From Parvularcula sp039818345 (GTDB lineage: Bacteria; Pseudomonadota; Alphaproteobacteria; Caulobacterales; Parvularculaceae), in contig JBCBUC010000022.1 of NCBI GenBank assembly GCA_039818345.1, positions 3,161 to 67,160 of the forward strand: a DNA stretch of 64,000 nt, written 5' to 3'. Position 1 is the first letter of the stretch, and every line of letters starts with the position of its first letter. The notes below the pieces were generated by a model. The model was given only the letters and a program-made list of their open reading frames with translations. It ran no database searches and was not told the origin of the DNA. Shown here piece after piece: positions 8,346-17,396 of the stretch. Made by a program: the position numbers and the translations under genes.

Positions 8346-9324
8346 GACTGTCTACGTCACCACGATCTTCCCATGCGATCGCGGTACGGATAATCAGATC
8401 AAGATCGTTATAGAGAGGGCGCCATCCCAAGATCGAACGAATGGCGGCTGTGTCAGCGATCAGTTGGGGCGGATCACCGGCACGGCGCCCTGTGATAACG
8501 ACGTCCATCGGTTTGCCGGTGATACGTTCAACGGATTGCACGACATCCTGGACAGAGACGCCCTCGCCATAGCCGCAATTGAGCGTGACTGACTTGCCGT
8601 CACTGCGCATATAGTCGATGGCATCCGCATGGGCTGCCGCCACATCAGCAACATGGACATAGTCTCTGATCGCGGTCCCATCGGGCGTGTCGTAATCATG
8701 CCCGTAAATTTTCAGTGGTCCATCCTTTCGCCCGGTGGCGACGCGAACCGCTGCGGTGATGAGGTGTTTGGGCGCACTGGCATCGCCTGATCGTCCCGTG
8801 GGGTCAGCGCCAGCGGCATTAAAGTAGCGCAAGATCACCAGCTTTATTCCGTGCCCTTCGCATACATCGCTCGCGACGCGTTCGGCCGCGGCCGCAGCCG
8901 CCCCTAGTGGCGAGATAGGGGTCAAAGGCTCGCTCTCTGGCACGGGAATGCGCGAGGGCATTCCGTAGACAGAGGCAGTGGACGATAAGACAAAGCGGCT
9001 GACCCCGGCCTCGACGGCTCCCCGCAAAACACTCATCAAGGGGGCAAGCGTGCTCTCGAACGCATCGAGCGGGTCTTTCAATGACCGCTCGACCGTGCCG
9101 CGGTCAGGAAAGTGGACCACATCAGTAACCTGATGGGCTTTGAACGCATCACGAACGGCATCGGATGAGGTAACATCAATCCGTTTAAGGAAGGGTTGGT
9201 CGGACGGCTGAAGCGTTGATCGGTCGCTATCAAAGCCGAGATGCGGTAAGCCTCGATCCGTCAGCGACAACAACATTTGCCGCCCTTCGTAGCTCGATGC
9301 ACCGATGACGCCGATCATCGTCAT
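8332..9324 (-). CDS. GalE-like SDR lacking the catalytic Tyr and Lys
   Basis: 330 residues that align along their full length with UDP-glucose 4-epimerase: SSTASVYG around the catalytic Ser, YFNAAGADPTG, PDGTAIRDYVHVADVA, LNCGYGEGVSVQDVV. The active site is altered. Where GalE has P-Y-G-x-S/T-K, this protein has P-L-G-A-A-A, confirmed codon by codon on the reverse complement of 8881-8940 (CTA for the Tyr, GCG for the Lys). The NAD-binding glycine motif reads GASSYEG, with Ser in place of the middle Gly, and the HFAGLKAV-type loop is HFPDRGTV. It is therefore unlikely to be a normal epimerase; a regulatory, scaffold or altered-chemistry role is possible. First gene of the operon with the VanZ-like gene and kdsB. 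Confidence 0.85.
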   Translation of the reverse strand: MTMIGVIGASSYEGRQMLLSLTDRGLPHLGFDSDRSTLQPSDQPFLKRIDVTSSDAVRDAFKAHQVTDVVHFPDRGTVERSLKDPLDAFESTLAPLMSVLRGAVEAGVSRFVLSSTASVYGMPSRIPVPESEPLTPISPLGAAAAAAERVASDVCEGHGIKLVILRYFNAAGADPTGRSGDASAPKHLITAAVRVATGRKDGPLKIYGHDYDTPDGTAIRDYVHVADVAAAHADAIDYMRSDGKSVTLNCGYGEGVSVQDVVQSVERITGKPMDVVITGRRAGDPPQLIADTAAIRSILGWRPLYNDLDLIIRTAIAWEDRGDVDSREIA

Positions 9325-9399
9325 AGCAACCCGCTTAATTTCCGCTCGTGATCGTTTGCCCTGATTGGAGGGGTGAGGAAAGGGCAGACTTCGTCTGCG

Positions 9400-11616
9400 T
9401 TACATTCTGAGGGGGACGGGCTGCCATGCAGCAACCAAGCGATCGAGTTCACGCTTGATCAGCGGGTCGAGGCTTGCGCCGAGCCGAGTGGCCTCAACGC
9501 CTGCATTATTGTCCCCTTGCTCCTCCGCAAGCCGGAACCAGTAATAAGACTGGGCCGCGTCTCTCCGGTTCGCAGGAATATAGTCCATGTCCGGTGACAG
9601 GATCATCCCCAGATTGAACATCGCGTCGGTCAGCCCGGCGGATGCTGCGCGCTCGAATCCGCGGATTGCTGCATCCACATCAACCTCGCCGTAGCGCTCA
9701 TCGATCGACATGAAAGCCAGCCGATGCACGGCGCGCGCATTGCCCGTCTTTGATGCTTCTTCAAACCACTGACGTGATTTGTCCGTGTTGGCGGTGACGA
9801 AATTGCCGGTGAGGTACATCTCACCCAGGTCGTGCTGCGCAGCGGCCGAGCCCGCCCTGGCTGCCCGCATCATCGCGTTCACGCCGTCCTCAATGTCATC
9901 GGCGGTCACCGCGCTAGCCAGAAGGGTCTTGGCGTCGGCGTAAAGCGTGCTGGTGTCGTCGGTGGGCGCTGATCGGCGGCTTGCGGGCTCCAAGGTCGGT
10001 GAACTTGTCGCCACAATAGGGGATGGCTCATCAACCGCTCGATCTTCGGCAACCAAGCGAACAGCCATGAATACCATAGCAGCGAGCGCAACAGTCATCA
10101 GAACCCACCCTAATTGGGTGTTGTTATCGCCGCGTTCTGCAAAAGCACGTCCGAAGAGAGAACGAAATTTTTCCGACCAGGTGGGGTCATCGGCAAACGG
10201 ATCAGCGTCACCAAAACGCATCGCACCATCTCGAAGACTTCCGTCGAAGTCCGATTCAGCGCGCCACTCCGGTGAAAAGTGAGGCTCAGGATCTTGGGCC
10301 GCGAGTTCCGGAGGAGGTTGACGATAAAATCCTGTGTTGTCGCCGCCAAAAGGGGCGTCTGAATCAGTCGCGTCAACGGCACCAAAATTTGCCGGATGAG
10401 GGCTGCGCGGCGGAATTGGTTCGTCCACCTCGTTCGCAGGTGACGGCGACGTTTTTTGCACGCGAAAATCGAGCGGGTCGTCAAAGACCCGGTCGAATTC
10501 GTCGTCGTCTTCTGCCCCCGACTTAAAGTCTTCGACCAAAGAAGCCTCAGCCAATTCCTGGACAATGTCCGGCCCACCAATCGCCTCATCTTGGTCGCGG
10601 TTTTCCAATCTGTCCACCACGCTGGCGAACGCACCTTGCAATGCTGTGATCCGGCGATCGGCTTCGGCGACGGCGTCCCGTACCTCGCCTGTGGATCCCT
10701 GACCGGAAGAGTGAAGACTGGTTTCTTGGACATCGCGCCGGAGGGCTTCCACCGACTGGGCCACCCGGCTGATACCTTCAGCGGAGCGTTCTTCTCCGGC
10801 TTCGATTTTTTCTGAGAGGCGCGCGACATTGTGCTCGAGCGTTCTGATATTGTCGCTCGTCCGTTTAATCTCGCTTCCTAAGAGCTGAAGCCGCTGGCTC
10901 GTCCTTTCGATGAAGGTCTCATCATGGGAACCCATTGCCTCTTTGGCCGCTGTCAACGCTTCGCTGACAAGGCCCTCGGTGGTCGAGACGCGTTCCGTGG
11001 TGGAATCGACAGCTTCAAGAAGCGCGCTCAACTCGCCGCGCAACAGGGCATCTTCTTGATCAAAGCGAGACTTCAGCTCGCTGACGATGTCCTCGTTCCG
11101 ATCAAGCCGTTCTTCGGTGTCGGCACGGGAGCGTTCAACCTGGTCAACCAAGGTGCTGAGCGCTTTTTCTAAGGCCACCAGGCTGCGCACCCAGGAGTCT
11201 TTTTCCCGCGCGCCTTCGAGCCGGTCGAGACGCTCCGCTATCCCAAGCCCATCAGCCGGTGCATCGGTCTCGCGCTCAAGTCTTTTGACCCGCTCAAAAA
11301 CGGTTTCGAGGCCCTTGTTGAGCCCGCCCATGGCTTCTCGCGACTGCATGTCACTCGATTGAAGCTGCTTTTCGGCGGATTTAAGGCGGTCATTGAGACG
11401 GTTGAGCGTATCGACCACCGCACGAAGCTGATCGGTCGTCACCCCCGAGACAGAGGTTTCCTGTCCGCCCGGTGCGACCTCGCCGAGACCTTGCTCTTTG
11501 ATCATCTGGGTCATCCACTCGCCGAGAGTCATCCCATTTCGACGCGCGAGTTCCTTGGCCACCGTGCGGGCGTCTGGGTCGATCCCCTTTACGCTCCAAG
11601 GGACGTTGGACTTCAC
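9400..11616 (-). CDS. PodJ-like polar localization protein with coiled coil, one TM helix and Sel1 repeats
   Basis: I choose GTG 11616, preceded by GAAGGAG; it gives a 738-residue product opening with the WSVKGIDPDARTVAKELAR...MTLGEWM segment typical of PodJ-type proteins. Residues ~70-330 are a long charged, coiled-coil-prone region, followed by an acidic low-complexity region, a single membrane helix (~499-520) and a C-terminal domain with three or so Sel1-like repeats (AAQHDLGEMY, ARAVHRLAFM, TDAMFNLGMIL). The topology implies a cytoplasmic coiled coil and periplasmic Sel1 domain. PodJ organises the flagellar/pilus pole in Caulobacter; the same role here is inference. Confidence 0.8.
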   Translation of the reverse strand: MKSNVPWSVKGIDPDARTVAKELARRNGMTLGEWMTQMIKEQGLGEVAPGGQETSVSGVTTDQLRAVVDTLNRLNDRLKSAEKQLQSSDMQSREAMGGLNKGLETVFERVKRLERETDAPADGLGIAERLDRLEGAREKDSWVRSLVALEKALSTLVDQVERSRADTEERLDRNEDIVSELKSRFDQEDALLRGELSALLEAVDSTTERVSTTEGLVSEALTAAKEAMGSHDETFIERTSQRLQLLGSEIKRTSDNIRTLEHNVARLSEKIEAGEERSAEGISRVAQSVEALRRDVQETSLHSSGQGSTGEVRDAVAEADRRITALQGAFASVVDRLENRDQDEAIGGPDIVQELAEASLVEDFKSGAEDDDEFDRVFDDPLDFRVQKTSPSPANEVDEPIPPRSPHPANFGAVDATDSDAPFGGDNTGFYRQPPPELAAQDPEPHFSPEWRAESDFDGSLRDGAMRFGDADPFADDPTWSEKFRSLFGRAFAERGDNNTQLGWVLMTVALAAMVFMAVRLVAEDRAVDEPSPIVATSSPTLEPASRRSAPTDDTSTLYADAKTLLASAVTADDIEDGVNAMMRAARAGSAAAQHDLGEMYLTGNFVTANTDKSRQWFEEASKTGNARAVHRLAFMSIDERYGEVDVDAAIRGFERAASAGLTDAMFNLGMILSPDMDYIPANRRDAAQSYYWFRLAEEQGDNNAGVEATRLGASLDPLIKRELDRLVAAWQPVPLRM

Positions 11617-11912
11617 GCAGTGGCTCCTTCTCGTCGGTCTTTTCCACGGCACGAAAACCGCTGAAACTGTTCAAATCGACCGAGGTCTTCGGCGTTATGC
11701 TGATTTCAATCAGGGGTGAAGGCGCAGGCTTAAGAAAGTTCTAAGCATGAGCGACTGAATGCACCCATTGGTTGAGGCAACCGAAGTGCCACAATTTTGT
11801 CACCGCGACCGATCGCATCTTTGCTTTGCCGTTTGAAGGCGGGTACGACGCGGACAACTTTGTTCGTCTTGCGACGGCAAAAGCCGCGCAACAACCTTCT
11901 GGAGGGATTACC
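11617..11912. other. Divergent intergenic region between podJ-like and acyl-CoA dehydrogenase genes
   Basis: About 296 bases remain once both starts are moved to their ribosome-binding sites. It should hold the divergent promoters, but I cannot name a convincing -35/-10 pair or operator. In-frame TTG and ATG codons upstream of each gene exist here, but the translated stretches do not resemble either family. Confidence 0.4.
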
Positions 11913-13700
11913 ATGCCAGTTTATGAGGCACCTATCCGTGACATGCAGTTCGTGCTGCACGAGGTCCTAAAGCTCCAAAACTATTCGAACCTACCCGGTT
12001 TTGCTGATGCTGACCCCGATACAATCGACGCTATTCTCGAAGAGTCTGGCAAATTTCACCGTGACGTCGTCGCGCCCCTGAACCGCGTGGGCGATATCGA
12101 AGGCGCCAAGCGCAATGACGATGGCTCGGTGACCACCCCAACGGGCTTCAAAGAAGCCTACAAGCAGTTCTGTGAGGCAGGCTTTGGCGCGCTGGCAATG
12201 GACCCTGACTATGGCGGTCAAGGCCTCCCCATCACCTTGGCGCTCGCGATCTCGGAAATGACGTCATCGGCCAACCAGTCGTTCGGTATGTATCCTGGTC
12301 TCTCGGGCGGTGCATGGCGCGCTATCCACGCGGCGGCATCGGACGAGCAGAAGGACATGTATCTGCCGAAAATGACGTCCGGCGAGTGGACCGGCACCAT
12401 GAACCTGACCGAGCCGCAATGCGGCACGGATCTTGGTTTGATCCGGTCGAAGGCTGTTCCGCAAGCGGACGGCACCTACAAAATCTCTGGTCAGAAAATC
12501 TGGATCTCGGCCGGCGAGCACGACATGTCGGACAACATCATCCACCTCGTTCTTGCGCGCATTGAAGGCGCACCTGAGGGGATCAAAGGCATCTCGCTCT
12601 TCATCGTGCCGAAGTTCATGGTCAATGACGACGGATCCCTCGGTGAGCGGAACAATGTCTCGTGCGGCGGCCTTGAAGAAAAGATGGGCATCCACGCCAA
12701 CGCAACCTGCGTCATGAATTATGACGAGGCGACCGGCTTCCTCTGCGGTGAGGAGCACAAGGGCATGCGCGCCATGTTCGTGATGATGAACGAAGCGCGT
12801 CTCGGTGTTGGCCTGCAAGGCTATGCCGCGGCTGAGGTTGCGATGCAGAACGCCGCCGCGTTCGCCCGTGATCGGCTCCAGTCACGCTCGGTGACCGGTA
12901 CCAAGGCTCCTGAAAAGCCAGCCGATCCGATCATCGTGCACCCCGATGTGCGCCGTATGCTGATGGACACACGCGCATTTGTCGAAGGCGCCCGTGCCCT
13001 CACGTTCTGGGCTGGTCTGCAAGAAGATATGGCCCACAAGGCGCCTGATGATGAGACCAAGCAAAAGTCATCCGACTTCATGGCGCTTTTGACGCCGGTC
13101 ATTAAGGCGTACCTCACGGACAAAGGGTCCAAGGGCGCCAATGACAGTCTCCAGGTCTTTGGCGGCTCGGGCTTTACTGAAGAATGGGGCATGTCCCAAT
13201 TCGTCCGTGATGTGCGGATTGCGCTCATCTATGAAGGCACCAACGGTATCCAGGCGCTCGACCTGGTTGGCCGTAAGCTGATGGCCGAAGGTGGTCGGTA
13301 CTGGCAGACCTTCTTTAAGGAAATCGACGACTGGGGTGCTGATAACAAGGGTCAGTCGGACGTTCTTGACGGCTATATCGACCAGCTGGGCGGTACCAAG
13401 AAAGAGCTTGAAGAAGCCACCCAGTGGCTTGCGCAAAACGCGATGGCGAATTTCGACAACGCCGCCGCTGGCTCGCACGATTATCTCCATATGTTTGGTC
13501 TCGTTGCGATCGGCTACATGTGGCTGATGATGACCAAAGAGGCGTTGGAGCGCGAAGGCGACAATGATCCGTTCTATAAGAACAAGCTGATCACCGCGCG
13601 TTACTTCTTTGAGCGCGTGCTGCCTGAAAGCTCGATCCACTTGGCCAAACTCAAAACCGGCGCTGACAGCATGATGGCGCTCGACGCTGAGGCTTTCTAA
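11913..13700 (+). CDS. Acyl-CoA dehydrogenase (AcdA/DmdC-like, ~595 residues)
   Basis: ATG 11913 follows GGAGGG and gives the canonical N-terminus PVYEAPIRDMQFVLHEVL of the large alphaproteobacterial acyl-CoA dehydrogenases that carry an extra C-terminal domain. FAD-dependent core motifs are present (NLTEPQCGTDLG, YKISGQKIWIS) and the catalytic-region segment is FVRDVRIALIYEGTNGIQALDLVGRKL. This type includes fatty-acyl-CoA dehydrogenases and methylthiopropanoyl-CoA dehydrogenase DmdC, which sequence alone does not separate. It stands alone, with a strong terminator right after the stop. Confidence 0.92.
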   Translation: MPVYEAPIRDMQFVLHEVLKLQNYSNLPGFADADPDTIDAILEESGKFHRDVVAPLNRVGDIEGAKRNDDGSVTTPTGFKEAYKQFCEAGFGALAMDPDYGGQGLPITLALAISEMTSSANQSFGMYPGLSGGAWRAIHAAASDEQKDMYLPKMTSGEWTGTMNLTEPQCGTDLGLIRSKAVPQADGTYKISGQKIWISAGEHDMSDNIIHLVLARIEGAPEGIKGISLFIVPKFMVNDDGSLGERNNVSCGGLEEKMGIHANATCVMNYDEATGFLCGEEHKGMRAMFVMMNEARLGVGLQGYAAAEVAMQNAAAFARDRLQSRSVTGTKAPEKPADPIIVHPDVRRMLMDTRAFVEGARALTFWAGLQEDMAHKAPDDETKQKSSDFMALLTPVIKAYLTDKGSKGANDSLQVFGGSGFTEEWGMSQFVRDVRIALIYEGTNGIQALDLVGRKLMAEGGRYWQTFFKEIDDWGADNKGQSDVLDGYIDQLGGTKKELEEATQWLAQNAMANFDNAAAGSHDYLHMFGLVAIGYMWLMMTKEALEREGDNDPFYKNKLITARYFFERVLPESSIHLAKLKTGADSMMALDAEAF

Positions 13701-13730
13701 GGCCGCCAGCCCTTGAGACTAGAGAACAAA

Positions 13731-13758
13731 CCCGGGCTTCAGGGCCCGGGTTTTTTTT
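13731..13758 (+). terminator. Rho-independent terminator after the acyl-CoA dehydrogenase gene
   Basis: Perfect 7-bp GC stem CCCGGGC / GCCCGGG with a 6-base loop (TTCAGG), followed at once by eight T residues. It starts 30 bases after the acyl-CoA dehydrogenase stop. Confidence 0.92.
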
Positions 13759-13841
13759 ATGGGCTCACCAGACTCTCATCGCGCTCTGGCCTCGCGCTCG
13801 TTTGCGGCCTAGCTTCCTCTCAAAAGTCTTGGGAGATAAAG

Positions 13842-14837
13842 ATGACAGACGAGATCAACAGACGCACGCTCTTAGCGGGCGCAGCGGCGACAGCAGGCAT
13901 AGCGAGCGCGGCATCCGGCACGGCTTCGGCGTCAAAAGACGAGAGCATCGACTTATCTGGCCTATCGATCCTCATCACAGGATCGTCGTCCGGGTTTGGG
14001 CGCCTGGGGGCTGAGCACTACGCGCGGCTCGGTGCGAAGGTTTTTGCCAGCATGCGGAACGTACCGCGACCAGAAGCGGATGAGCTGATGGACCTGGCGT
14101 CTGCTGACAATCTCGACATCACCATCGTCGAAATTGATGTGCAGTCGGATGAGCAGGTGGCGTCGGGTGTTGATGCAGTCTTGCAAGCCACCGGCGGGAC
14201 GTTGGATGTGCTGGTCAACAATGCGGGCATTTCTTACGGTGGCCCCATCGAGATGCAGGACATTGAGGCGACCCAGAACATCTTCAACACCAATCTTTAT
14301 GGGCCGCATAGGATGGCGCGGGCCGTCTTGCCGGCGATGAGGGCGCAAGGCTCTGGCCAGATCTTCCAGATTTCCTCGCAGCTTGGCCGGGTGATTTTCC
14401 CAACGCTTGCTCAGTACTCGCCAACGAAATTCGCGCTCGAAGCGATGAGCGAGCAGATGGCGTATGAGATCGCGCCCCAAGGGATCGAAGTGACGATCAT
14501 CGAGCCGGGTGGTTACCCCACGGACATTTGGGAGAACGCATCAGTGCTCACAGAAGATCTCCTCGAACGGACAGGTCCTGAGCTTCTTGATGCTTATAGC
14601 GCGATGATTGAGGCGGTCAGGGCGCGCGGCGCAAGCGGCGGGGAAAGTGATCCGATGGATATTCCGCGCAATATCGCTGAGATCATCGCCATGCCGGCGG
14701 GCTCTCGCCCCTTGCGTCGGTCTGTTCATCCCGGACCGAAACCGCAACAGGCGATCAACTTTGTCTCGGCGCGAACCCAAAAGGTCATTTTAGGCCAGTC
14801 AAGCTTTGCCGACGTGGCAAAGGGAGTTCACGACTGA
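13842..14837 (+). CDS. SDR-family oxidoreductase with a twin-arginine (Tat) signal
   Basis: ATG 13842 is preceded by GGGAG; upstream in-frame codons lie in or next to the terminator and are rejected. The product begins with NRRTLLAG followed by an Ala/Gly-rich hydrophobic stretch ending near ASA, a plausible Tat signal. The mature part is a complete classical SDR: ITGSSSGFG cofactor loop, NNAG, catalytic Ser in QISS and YSPTK (Tyr, Lys). Folded export of an NAD(P)-dependent enzyme is unusual because the periplasm lacks those cofactors unless they are carried along. Substrate unknown. Confidence 0.85.
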   Translation: MTDEINRRTLLAGAAATAGIASAASGTASASKDESIDLSGLSILITGSSSGFGRLGAEHYARLGAKVFASMRNVPRPEADELMDLASADNLDITIVEIDVQSDEQVASGVDAVLQATGGTLDVLVNNAGISYGGPIEMQDIEATQNIFNTNLYGPHRMARAVLPAMRAQGSGQIFQISSQLGRVIFPTLAQYSPTKFALEAMSEQMAYEIAPQGIEVTIIEPGGYPTDIWENASVLTEDLLERTGPELLDAYSAMIEAVRARGASGGESDPMDIPRNIAEIIAMPAGSRPLRRSVHPGPKPQQAINFVSARTQKVILGQSSFADVAKGVHD

Positions 14838-14905
14838 TCTGCATGCGGCGGGTTCGAGCGATGCCTCGGGCCCGTCCTGATCGGAACGTTGCATGCCGCA
14901 AGGAA

Positions 14906-14937
14906 CAAAAAAGCCCGCGGTTTAAACCACGGGCTTC
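14906..14937 (-). terminator. Hairpin terminator shared by the SDR and ompA-like genes
   Basis: AAGCCCGCGGTTT faces AAACCACGGGCTT with one mismatch. On the minus strand the hairpin is followed by a T-run (complement of CAAAAAA), placing it 40-70 bases after the OmpA-family stop. On the plus strand it is followed by CTTCTT, so it may also end the SDR transcript. Confidence 0.8.
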
Positions 14938-14976
14938 TTCTTAAGATCTTGGATTTGTTCTAAGAACGAGCGTTTC

Positions 14977-15648
14977 TTAGAAATTGGTCGGGATCAAGTC
15001 GATCTCAACACGGCGGTTTTGCTGACGGCCAGAAGCGGTGTCGTTGCTGGAGATGGGCTGGCTTTCGCCAAAGCCCCGGGCATCAATGCGCTGCGGTGCA
15101 ACGCCTTGGCCAGCGAGGTAGTTGCCGACTGAAACAGCGCGGCTAACAGAGAGGCTGTTGTTGTAAGCATCAGAACCGGTGCTGTCGGTGTGACCGGCGA
15201 CCAAAACCGTGGTGCGGTCAAATTCGATGATCACCTTCGCGACGGAGTTCAGCGTCGCGTAGAAGCTGCCGTCAATCGACTCTTGATCTGTTGCGAACAG
15301 GATATTGCCCGGCATGATCAACGTAATGTTGTCACCGTCGCGTTGGACACGGACACCCGTGCCAGCGAGTTCCTGGCGAAGGCGTTCTTCTTGGCGGCCT
15401 TGATAGGCACCAACGCCGGTGCCAACAGCGGCGCCAGCAATCGCGCCCACCGCTGCGCCCGTGGCAGGATCCACATCGCCAGAGATGGCGCCAACGATAC
15501 CGCCAAGAGCGGCGCCCGCTGCTGCACCGCCAAAGGTGCCGCGCGCCGTCCGGGACACTTGCTGTTCACCGGTGTAGGGATTGGTGCTGCAGCCGGTCAT
15601 GGCCACAGGAATAAGAAGGGCTGCTGCCCCGATCATGGACTTCTTCAT
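14977..15648 (-). CDS. OmpA-family lipoprotein with glycine-zipper segment
   Basis: ATG 15648 has GGAG six bases upstream; the TTG two codons earlier is rejected. The 223-residue product has a lipoprotein signal with the lipobox MTGC, a Gly/Ala-rich glycine-zipper stretch (about 42-80) and a C-terminal OmpA peptidoglycan-binding domain with VAGHTDSTGSDAYN, LSVSRAVSVGNYL and NRRVEI. It resembles YiaD-type proteins that tie the outer membrane to peptidoglycan. Monocistronic, with a hairpin terminator downstream. Confidence 0.92.
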   Translation of the reverse strand: MKKSMIGAAALLIPVAMTGCSTNPYTGEQQVSRTARGTFGGAAAGAALGGIVGAISGDVDPATGAAVGAIAGAAVGTGVGAYQGRQEERLRQELAGTGVRVQRDGDNITLIMPGNILFATDQESIDGSFYATLNSVAKVIIEFDRTTVLVAGHTDSTGSDAYNNSLSVSRAVSVGNYLAGQGVAPQRIDARGFGESQPISSNDTASGRQQNRRVEIDLIPTNF

Positions 15649-15761
15649 CGACAACTCCGTCCGAAAGCCTGATGGAAACTCGAGTGTTCCACGCTTCTAT
15701 ATCAGACCGATGACAGCGGCGATGGGGTTTTGCAACTTAATGTAATGTTGGGAACGTTTTT

Positions 15762-16514
15762 GTGGATTTTGAAGGCGATAGAGGCGAGCGGATTGCAAAA
15801 GTTCTCGCAAGAGCCGGCGTTGCCTCGCGCCGCGATGTTGAAAAACTGATCGCCGAAGGCCGAATCACCGTCGACGGAGCAGTGGTCATAACGCCCGCGA
15901 CCTTTGTCCAGGGAACGGAGGATATCCGGTTCGATGGCGAACGGGTGGGGCAGCCTGAAGCGACCCGGCTTTGGCGTTTTCATAAGCCGTCAGGTGTGGT
16001 GACCACCCATAAAGATCCCCAAGATCGCCCGACAGTTTTTGCAGCATTACCGCCCGAGATGCCTCGGGTGCTTTCGGTCGGCCGGCTTGACCTCAACACC
16101 GAAGGTTTGCTCCTTCTGACCAATGATGGCGGTCTTTCGAGGGTCCTTGAACTGCCGAGCACGGGGTGGAAGCGCCGCTACCGGGTGAGGGCCTATGGCC
16201 GGGTGAGCCAGACCAGGCTCGATCAGCTCAAAGATGGTGTTGAGGTGGAAGGCGTCGTCTATGGGCCGATCGCCGCGACGCTCGATCGTCAGCAGGGCGG
16301 CAACAGCTGGATCACACTGTCGATCACGGAGGGGAAGAACCGCGAGGTGCGCAATGTGATGCGGCACCTGGGGCTGACGGTGAACCGCTTGATCAGGGTG
16401 GCATACGGCCCGTTCCAGCTCGGTGCCTTGGCAGAGGGAGCGATCGAAGAAGTTCCTGGACGGATCTTGAAAGAGCAGCTGGGGAAAAAGCTCTCCGCAG
16501 ACCTTGGGCTGTAA
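15762..16514 (+). CDS. RsuA/RluB-family rRNA pseudouridine synthase
   Basis: 250 residues from a GTG start. An N-terminal S4 RNA-binding domain (RIAKVLARAGVASRRDVEKL) is followed by the synthase domain with the catalytic motif VGRLDLNTEGLLLLTNDG, containing the essential Asp, and KNREVRNVMRH. It converts a specific uridine in rRNA to pseudouridine; RluB-type (23S) versus RsuA-type (16S) cannot be settled by eye. It heads a plus-strand run of four genes; the next starts directly after its stop codon. Confidence 0.92.
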   Translation: MDFEGDRGERIAKVLARAGVASRRDVEKLIAEGRITVDGAVVITPATFVQGTEDIRFDGERVGQPEATRLWRFHKPSGVVTTHKDPQDRPTVFAALPPEMPRVLSVGRLDLNTEGLLLLTNDGGLSRVLELPSTGWKRRYRVRAYGRVSQTRLDQLKDGVEVEGVVYGPIAATLDRQQGGNSWITLSITEGKNREVRNVMRHLGLTVNRLIRVAYGPFQLGALAEGAIEEVPGRILKEQLGKKLSADLGL

Positions 16515-17396
16515 GTGCCGCTTTTTGATGCTTACTTGATGGTTGATTGGTCCGCGGCATCGGCGCCGACCAAACCGCGCGCTGCCAACACGATTTGGGC
16601 TGCTGAAAAAGTAGGCGGCACCGTCAATGTTCAAAATTTCACCACACGGAGCGCCGCGATGGCATGGCTGACCACGCGATTTGAAGACTTGATCGCGCGT
16701 GGTCATCGCGTTTTGGCCGGGTTTGATTTCAGCTTCGGCTACCCCGCCGGTGCGGCCCAGGCCATCACCGGTGAGAGGACGTGGCAAAGCCTATGGGCTT
16801 ATTTTGCGCGGGTGCTGACCGATGGTGAGGACAACGCCAACAATCGTTTCGACGTGGCCAACGCCCTCAATGCCGATGTGTTCTCCGCAGAGCCCAAGTT
16901 TTGGGGCCGTCCGCCGAGCCGCACGGACCTTGCGGCCTTGCCCGCTAAGAAGGAGGTCAGCTACGGCGCTATCGTTGAGCATCGGATGGCCGAACGGTAC
17001 TTTGCGAGGGCGCAGCCGGTCTGGAAAATGTTCACCACCGGGAGTGTCGGTGGGCAGAGCATGACGGGCATCGCGCGGCTCGAGGCGCTGCGCCAACGCG
17101 CGACGCTTAAGGATCATGTTCGGGTCTGGCCCTTCGAGACTGAGTTCGATCGAGCGCTGCGGTGCGTACCGGGCATCACCATCGCGGAGCTTTATCCCTC
17201 AGCCTTCACCATTGAGCCGCGTAGGGGTGAAGTCCTCGACCAAGCCCAGGTTCGATGCGTGGTCGAACAATTGGCCATGCGCGACAGCGAAGACATGCTG
17301 CAACCTCTCTTGGCACCGCCGCCCGGCACCACGCCAGAACAAGAAGCCTTGATGATCGCTGAGGAAGGGTCGATCATTGGGGCTGGGCGCTTGTGA
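16515..17396 (+). CDS. Conserved hypothetical protein (DUF429-like, often mislabelled CbiG)
   Basis: 293 residues starting with GTG that directly abuts the previous stop. The N-terminus FDAYLMVDWSAAS and the later GFDFSFGYP segment match, from memory, an alphaproteobacterial family sometimes labelled cobalamin biosynthesis protein CbiG; its RNase-H-like fold with Asp residues on two strands fits the DUF429 superfamily better. No other cobalamin gene is here. Located between a pseudouridine synthase and a VOC protein, translationally coupled to both. Function unknown. Confidence 0.7.
   Translation: MPLFDAYLMVDWSAASAPTKPRAANTIWAAEKVGGTVNVQNFTTRSAAMAWLTTRFEDLIARGHRVLAGFDFSFGYPAGAAQAITGERTWQSLWAYFARVLTDGEDNANNRFDVANALNADVFSAEPKFWGRPPSRTDLAALPAKKEVSYGAIVEHRMAERYFARAQPVWKMFTTGSVGGQSMTGIARLEALRQRATLKDHVRVWPFETEFDRALRCVPGITIAELYPSAFTIEPRRGEVLDQAQVRCVVEQLAMRDSEDMLQPLLAPPPGTTPEQEALMIAEEGSIIGAGRL

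Noticed and set aside
8332..9324. Plain annotation as UDP-glucose 4-epimerase
   Set aside because: Catalytic Tyr and Lys are missing, so the functional name would be misleading.
16515..17396. Labelling this gene CbiG / cobalamin biosynthesis
   Set aside because: The name seems to be an inherited mislabel; the sequence looks DUF429-like and no cobalamin genes are near.
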